IMG/VR virus record: IMGVR_UViG_3300017783_002948
Coordinates: 1 to 21,549 of that record
Reading direction: 5' to 3' (one strand)
Length of the DNA stretch: 21,549 nt
Origin: a virus
Below, piece after piece: positions 17,123 to 21,549 of the stretch. Under the pieces are notes generated by a model. It was not told where the DNA came from, did not search any database, and was given only the letters and a program-made list of their open reading frames with translations. Numbering within the stretch: position 1 is the first letter of the stretch; the number at the start of each line of letters is the position of its first letter. Position numbers and translations under genes: made by a program.

Positions 17123-18520
17123 ATGGGAGAACAGGACAATTTATCCAAATTTGGTAATTCATTCCAATCTAAGGTAATATCAGCTTTATTAACAGATGAA
17201 AAGTTTTTAGATAAACTTCAAGAAGTAATATCACCTAAGTTTTTTGAATCGGATGCAAACAAATGGATAGTTGATGAAATTATTGATTATCACGATGAAT
17301 ATAGGAAAGCACCATCAATGGATGTTTTCAAACATAAGTTAGCTACGTTAGATAATGATATTCTTAAAACTACAGTTGTTGAACAACTTAGACACGTTTA
17401 TACTCAGATTGGTAATGTAGATTTAGATTATATCAAAAAAGAATTCACATCTTTTTGTAGAAATCAAAATTTAAAAGGAGTAATTTTACAATCAGTTGAT
17501 TTACTAAAAGCAGGAAACTTTGATAGAATCAAAGATTTAGTAGATAAAGCTATGAAGGTTGGTACTGAAACCGATTTAGGACATGATTATAAGGATGATT
17601 TCATATCTCGTATGGAAGATGTTAAACGTTCAACAGTTCCTTCAGATTGGTCACCTATAAATGATTTAATGGATGGGGGATTAGGACCAGGTGAATTAGG
17701 AGTTGTAGTAGCACCATCGGGTGTTGGTAAAACTTGGATTCTAACTGCTTTAGGAGCATCTGCGGTAAGACAGGGGTTAAGTGTGGTTCACTACTCAATG
17801 GAGCTATCTGAACACTATGTAGGAGCAAGATACGATACAGTATTCTCAAAGATACCATCATCTGATATAAAAGAGAAGAGAGATATAGTAGAAGAAAAAA
17901 TTAGAGGATTAAAAGGTAACTTAATGATTAAGTACTTTCCACCTAAAGGGGTATCCTCAAAAAAGATTGCGCAACACATTGATAAGATGATAGCTAATGA
18001 TAACAAACCAGATTTAATTATATGTGATTATGCTGATTTATTATTATCACATTCAAATAAAACAGATTCGACATATGCAGAGCAAGGTGGTGTTTACATT
18101 GACTTGAGAGGTTTAAGTGGTGAATATGGTATACCTGTTTGGACAGCATCACAAACAAATCGTTCAGCAATAGATTCTGAAGTGATTGAAGCAGATAAGA
18201 TTTCTGATTCATACGCTAAGGTAATGAACGCAGATTTCATTATGAGTTGGAGTAGAAAAGCAAAAGATAAATTGAACAATACTGCTAGAGCTCATATTAT
18301 GAAAAATAGATTCGGACCAGATGGAATTACATTCCCTTGTAAGATGGATACTAATACAGGTTTTATAGAAGTTTATGATGGACAATCATCTGAAGGTATG
18401 TTATCAACTAAGGAATCAGCTAGTGGTGAAAATCAAAGAAAACAATTGTTGCACAAAAAATATGTGGAAAATATGGGCTTTTCGAAGTCTACCACAAATC
18501 AAGAGAGTATGGGATTTTAA
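17123..18520 (+). CDS. 41: gp41-like DnaB-family replicative helicase
   Basis: A 465-residue hexameric 5'-3' helicase, matching T4 gp41 in size (475). The N-terminal helical domain (1-150) precedes the RecA-like motor. Walker A is APSGVGKT (197-204), HYSMELSEHYVGARYD (223-238) is the DnaB-type motif following it, Walker B is LIICDYADLLL (298-308), and PVWTASQTNRSA (338-349) is the sensor/DNA-loop motif. A C-terminal tail rich in Ser/Lys/Gln (about 420-465) would reach protein partners such as the primase, which is not in this window. It has its own promoter P5 and is followed by an inverted repeat region. Confidence 0.93.
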   Translation: MGEQDNLSKFGNSFQSKVISALLTDEKFLDKLQEVISPKFFESDANKWIVDEIIDYHDEYRKAPSMDVFKHKLATLDNDILKTTVVEQLRHVYTQIGNVDLDYIKKEFTSFCRNQNLKGVILQSVDLLKAGNFDRIKDLVDKAMKVGTETDLGHDYKDDFISRMEDVKRSTVPSDWSPINDLMDGGLGPGELGVVVAPSGVGKTWILTALGASAVRQGLSVVHYSMELSEHYVGARYDTVFSKIPSSDIKEKRDIVEEKIRGLKGNLMIKYFPPKGVSSKKIAQHIDKMIANDNKPDLIICDYADLLLSHSNKTDSTYAEQGGVYIDLRGLSGEYGIPVWTASQTNRSAIDSEVIEADKISDSYAKVMNADFIMSWSRKAKDKLNNTARAHIMKNRFGPDGITFPCKMDTNTGFIEVYDGQSSEGMLSTKESASGENQRKQLLHKKYVENMGFSKSTTNQESMGF

Positions 18521-18539
18521 AATACTCTTAAAAAAAGTG

Positions 18540-18595
18540 TATGTATTCGGATTTTTTTTCTAATATATACTATAGTTATATTCACCGAATACATA
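18540..18595. repeat. Long inverted repeat between helicase and histone-like genes
   Basis: ATGTATTCGG (18541-18550) and its exact reverse complement CCGAATACAT (18585-18594), extended by a T-A pair (18540/18595) and a G-T pair. The 34-base loop is T-rich with ATTTTTTTTC next to the left arm. A weaker hairpin (18523-18541) lies just before. The pair could act as terminator for the helicase unit, as an operator for the histone-nrd unit, or as an mRNA structure. No Bacteroidota-type promoter is evident in this 115-base gap. Confidence 0.6.
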
Positions 18596-18635
18596 TTTTC
18601 GGTATAATTTAAATTAATAAAAAAAGAAAAATTTT

Positions 18636-18806
18636 ATGGCAAATTCACAAGAACTATTCGAACAAATTAAAGAGTTATATACTCAATTCGAAGCAGAACA
18701 CAATGGAACAACAAAAGCAGCTAAATCAAGAGCTAGAAAAGCAATTGGTGAAGTTAAGAAACTTGTAACAGATTACAGAAAAGCATCAGTAGAAGAAAAT
18801 AAATAA
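18636..18806 (+). CDS. Histone H1/HC1-like small basic DNA-binding protein
   Basis: A 56-residue protein. The N-terminal helix is amphipathic and acidic (SQELFEQIKELYTQFEAEHNG), followed by a basic segment TTKAAKSRARKAIGEVKKL and YRKASVEENK. The order, an acidic helix then KAAxSRARKA then ...YRKxSVE, matches the short histone H1-like (HC1-type) proteins of Bacteroidota. They bind DNA and are thought to help compact it. A phage copy could coat replicating or packaged DNA, or compete with the host protein; both are inference. It has an A-rich start region, is preceded by the long inverted repeat, and is 18 bases from nrdB. Confidence 0.72.
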   Translation: MANSQELFEQIKELYTQFEAEHNGTTKAAKSRARKAIGEVKKLVTDYRKASVEENK

Positions 18807-18824
18807 TTAAAAAAGTTATAGAAA

Positions 18825-19838
18825 ATGAGCAAACTATTTAAAGAACGAATTCCGTTCAAACCATTCGAATATCCAATATATCATACAGAAGGCTGGTTGA
18901 AACAAGCACAGGCATTTTGGTTACATACCGAAATCCCCATGTCAGGTGATGTTAAAGACTGGAACGAAAAATTGACAAATGAAGAAAAGCATTTGGTTGG
19001 AAATATTCTTTTGGGGTTTGCTCAAACTGAATGTGCGGTATCCGATTATTGGACTAATATGGTTACCGATTGGTTTCCTAAGCATGAGATAAAACAAATG
19101 GCGATGATGTTCGGTTCACAAGAAACTATTCACGCTACTGCTTACTCATACTTAAACGAAACATTAGGATTAGATGATTTCTCAGCATTTCTGCATGAAC
19201 CTGCAGTAGCTGAGAAATTTGAACTCCTTACTTCAACTACAGCTAATTGGACACATGAGGATTTAGCAAAGAATCCAAAAGCAAGACAAGAAGTTGGTAG
19301 AAGTTTAGCAATCTTTTCAGCATTCGCTGAGGGGGTATCTTTATATTCTTCATTTGCGGTACTTTACTCATTTCAAATGAGAGACTTACTAAAAGGTATT
19401 GGACAACAAATGAAGTGGAGTGTAAGAGATGAATCTTTACATTCTAAAATGGGATGTCAGTTATTCAGACATATGTGTGATGAATATCCTGAACTATTAG
19501 AAGAATGTAAAGAATCAATCGAACAAGCTGCAAAACTAATTGTAGAACTCGAAACAAAATTTATTGATAAGATGTTTGAAATGGGTAACTTAGAAAATCT
19601 TGATAAAGATGATTTAAAGGAATTCATAAAAGCAAGAACAAATACGAAATTAGCTGAGTTGGGATACAATCCAACAGAAGGTGGAGATTTCTATTTTGAT
19701 TTCAATAAAAAGAAAGCAGAAAAGTTAGAATGGTTTTACCATCTAACGGGTGGACTAACCCATACAGATTTCTTCGCTATCAGACCTACTGATTACAGTA
19801 AGGCAAATGAAGGTGAAGATTGGGGTGATTTATTTTAA
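18825..19838 (+). CDS. nrdB: Class I ribonucleotide reductase small subunit NrdB
   Basis: A 337-residue ferritin-like protein that carries the dimetal cofactor and generates the radical used by NrdA for reducing ribonucleotides. Metal ligands appear as E69 (in GFAQTECAV, an acid where E. coli has Asp84), E100 and H103 in QETIHATAY, E169 in AFAEGVSLY, and E203 and H206 in RDESLHSKMG. The radical-site Tyr is present (Y107), four residues after H103, which argues against the Tyr-less class Ic type. The C-terminus NEGEDWGDLF fits the usual tail that docks to NrdA. nrdA follows after 18 bases, so the two are co-transcribed and would supply dNTPs for phage replication. Confidence 0.95.
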   Translation: MSKLFKERIPFKPFEYPIYHTEGWLKQAQAFWLHTEIPMSGDVKDWNEKLTNEEKHLVGNILLGFAQTECAVSDYWTNMVTDWFPKHEIKQMAMMFGSQETIHATAYSYLNETLGLDDFSAFLHEPAVAEKFELLTSTTANWTHEDLAKNPKARQEVGRSLAIFSAFAEGVSLYSSFAVLYSFQMRDLLKGIGQQMKWSVRDESLHSKMGCQLFRHMCDEYPELLEECKESIEQAAKLIVELETKFIDKMFEMGNLENLDKDDLKEFIKARTNTKLAELGYNPTEGGDFYFDFNKKKAEKLEWFYHLTGGLTHTDFFAIRPTDYSKANEGEDWGDLF

Positions 19839-19856
19839 ACAATTAAATAATATAAA

Positions 19857-21549
19857 ATGGCTAAAAACTACGGCGATGAGCTTGGTTGGGAATTAGGTGT
19901 TGATTTCCCAGAATGGGCAAATACTGAAATCTATGTAAAAACCATCTCAAAAGGTTACTTACTTGAAGGTGAAAAACCAAAAGATGCATATTGGAGAGTA
20001 TCTACTAAGGTAGCTCAAAGATTAAACAAACCACAAATGGCATCAAAATTCTTTGATTACATATGGAAAGGTTGGTTGTGTTTAGCAACACCAGTACTTT
20101 CAAATACAGGTACAGATAGAGGATTACCTATCTCTTGTTTTGGAATTGATGTTGGTGATTCAATATATGAAATAGGTAATAAAAACTTAGAACTAATGTT
20201 ACTTGCTAAACATGGTGGTGGGGTTGGTATTGGTATCAATCAAATTAGACCAGCTGGTTCTAACATTACTGGCAACGGAACATCGGATGGTGTTGTACCA
20301 TTCGCTAAAATATATGATTCTACAATCCTTGCTACAAATCAAGGTTCAGTAAGAAGAGGTGCTGCTTCAGTTAACCTTAATATTGAACATGATGACTTTT
20401 TGGATTGGTTAGAAATCAGAGAACCTAAAGGAGATGTAAATAGACAATCACTTAATCTACACCAATGTGCAGTTGTAGGTGATAAGTTTATGAGAAAACT
20501 TCAAGATGGTGAACCTGAGGCAAGAAGAAAGTGGGGAAAATTACTACAAAAAAGAAAAGCAACAGGTGAACCCTACATTATGTATAAAGGTAATGTAAAC
20601 AAACAAAATCCTGAAATGTATAAAAAGAATGGATTAAAGGTATTTATGACTAATATCTGTTCTGAGATTACTTTACATACAGATGAGAACCATTCATTTG
20701 TATGTTGTTTATCTTCTCTTAACTTAGCAAAATATGATGAGTGGAAAGATACAGACTTAGTTTATACAGCAACTTGGTTCTTAGATGGGGTTCTAACTGA
20801 ATTTATTCAAAGAGCTAAGAATATGAGAGGGTTTGAAAACTCAGTTGCATCTGCTGAAAAAGGTAGAGCATTGGGATTAGGAGCTTTGGGTTGGCATACT
20901 TACTTACAGAAAAATGGTATTCCATTTGAAGGTATGGATGCTCAATATGAAACTCGTAAGATTTTTTCCCAGTTAAAGATAGAATCAGAAAGAGCAAGTA
21001 GGGATATGTCTGAGGAGTTAGGTGAACCTCTATGGTGTAGAGAAAGTGGATTCAGAAATACACACCTTAGAGCTATAGCACCTACAGTTAGTAACTCTAA
21101 ATTAGCTGGTAATGTATCAGCTGGTATCGAACCTTGGGCTGCTAATGTATTCACCGAACAAACTTCAAAGGGTACATTTATTAGAAAAAATACTGAATTA
21201 GAAAAAGTACTTAGAAAAGCAGGTGTTAATAATAAAGATACTTGGGATAAGATAATGGAAGATGGTGGTTCAGTACAAGGAATAAAAGAATTGGATAAAT
21301 GGTGTTTTCTCAATAGTAAAATGGTACTTTGTGAAGAAATCACTAATGGGGATAGACATAAAACATATCCCGTTAAGGATGTATTTAAAACATTTAAAGA
21401 AATTAATCAAATGGATTTGGTCAAACAAGCTGGTGTTAGACAGCAGTATATTGACCAAGGAGTTTCGTTAAATTTAGCATTCCCTTCGATTGCATCACCG
21501 AAGTGGATTAATCAGGTAACAATGGAAGCTTGGAAACAAGGTATTAAAA
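19857..21549 (+). CDS. nrdA: Class I ribonucleotide reductase large subunit NrdA, 3' end cut
   Basis: Open from ATG 19857 to the window end, 564 codons seen. It reduces ribonucleoside diphosphates to deoxy forms with NrdB. Visible active-site residues are C94 in LPISCFG (redox Cys), NICSE at 266-270 with C268 (thiyl radical Cys), and VCC at 282-284 (second redox Cys). PTVSNSKLAGNVSAGIEPW and RQQYIDQGVSLNLAFP are typical later blocks. The N-terminus begins directly with the catalytic barrel, so the about 90-residue ATP cone that senses dATP in E. coli NrdA is absent. The C-terminal Tyr pair and Cys tail lie beyond the window. The order is nrdB before nrdA. Confidence 0.96.
   Translation, partial: MAKNYGDELGWELGVDFPEWANTEIYVKTISKGYLLEGEKPKDAYWRVSTKVAQRLNKPQMASKFFDYIWKGWLCLATPVLSNTGTDRGLPISCFGIDVGDSIYEIGNKNLELMLLAKHGGGVGIGINQIRPAGSNITGNGTSDGVVPFAKIYDSTILATNQGSVRRGAASVNLNIEHDDFLDWLEIREPKGDVNRQSLNLHQCAVVGDKFMRKLQDGEPEARRKWGKLLQKRKATGEPYIMYKGNVNKQNPEMYKKNGLKVFMTNICSEITLHTDENHSFVCCLSSLNLAKYDEWKDTDLVYTATWFLDGVLTEFIQRAKNMRGFENSVASAEKGRALGLGALGWHTYLQKNGIPFEGMDAQYETRKIFSQLKIESERASRDMSEELGEPLWCRESGFRNTHLRAIAPTVSNSKLAGNVSAGIEPWAANVFTEQTSKGTFIRKNTELEKVLRKAGVNNKDTWDKIMEDGGSVQGIKELDKWCFLNSKMVLCEEITNGDRHKTYPVKDVFKTFKEINQMDLVKQAGVRQQYIDQGVSLNLAFPSIASPKWINQVTMEAWKQGIK

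Noticed and set aside
18521-18560. Classic intrinsic terminator after the helicase gene
   Set aside because: The short hairpin at 18523-18541 has a mismatch and is not directly followed by the T-run, which comes about ten bases later; left as part of the inverted repeat region.
18375-18563. Plus-strand 62-codon frame overlapping the helicase end
   Set aside because: Almost entirely inside the helicase gene in another frame; no domain and an implausible composition.

Overview
The window is a gene-dense, single-strand (+) segment of a tailed-phage genome with a T4-like (myovirus-type) DNA replication core. It has AT-rich DNA, strong use of AGA for Arg, tight or overlapping genes and no minus-strand gene I can support. 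A Bacteroidota host (for example a flavobacterium) is suggested by three things. Five promoter-like sites share TTG-N20-TATATTT(G/A), matching the Bacteroidota sigma consensus (TTG / TAnnTTTG). Shine-Dalgarno sequences are scarce. A 56-residue H1/HC1-like histone protein of the type typical of Bacteroidota is present. This host call is inference.

Layout. 1-371: 3' end of a probable virion protein. 421-1185: PhyH-type Fe(II)/2-oxoglutarate oxygenase with an Asn in its metal-binding triad. 1180-1388: tRNA-Cys(GCA) and tRNA-Arg(UCU). 1475-2065: stand-alone LPD29-like protein. 2067-3347: short, divergent family A DNA polymerase-like protein. 3377-3994: secreted DNA/RNA non-specific endonuclease. 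4006-6240: large charged protein of unknown role. 6292-6687: unknown protein. 6759-7699: Nmad1/DUF1599-like protein overlapping a GAMT-like methyltransferase. 7700-10020 and on to 11076: structured leader, gp32-like ssDNA-binding protein, UvsX/RecA recombinase, a 77-aa protein and a gp-Rnh-like 5' nuclease. 11140-17069: one compact operon with sliding clamp (gp45), DUF4338/DruA-like protein, 62-aa protein, clamp-loader ATPase (gp44), a full GroEL chaperonin, Api92-like protein, zinc ribbon and clamp-loader small subunit (gp62). 17123-18520: DnaB-like helicase (gp41). 18636-18806: histone-like protein. 18825-21549: class I ribonucleotide reductase NrdB and NrdA, with NrdA cut by the window end.

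How it works together: NrdAB supplies dNTPs. Helicase, clamp, clamp loader, SSB, recombinase and 5' nuclease make a T4-type replisome and recombination machine. The replicative polymerase is either the odd PolA-like protein here or a gp43 outside the window. Inserted among these core genes are less expected ones (GroEL, DruA-like, histone-like, GAMT-like, Nmad1). No gene-free stretch exceeds 300 bases. The longest (1186-1474) holds the two tRNAs and two promoters.
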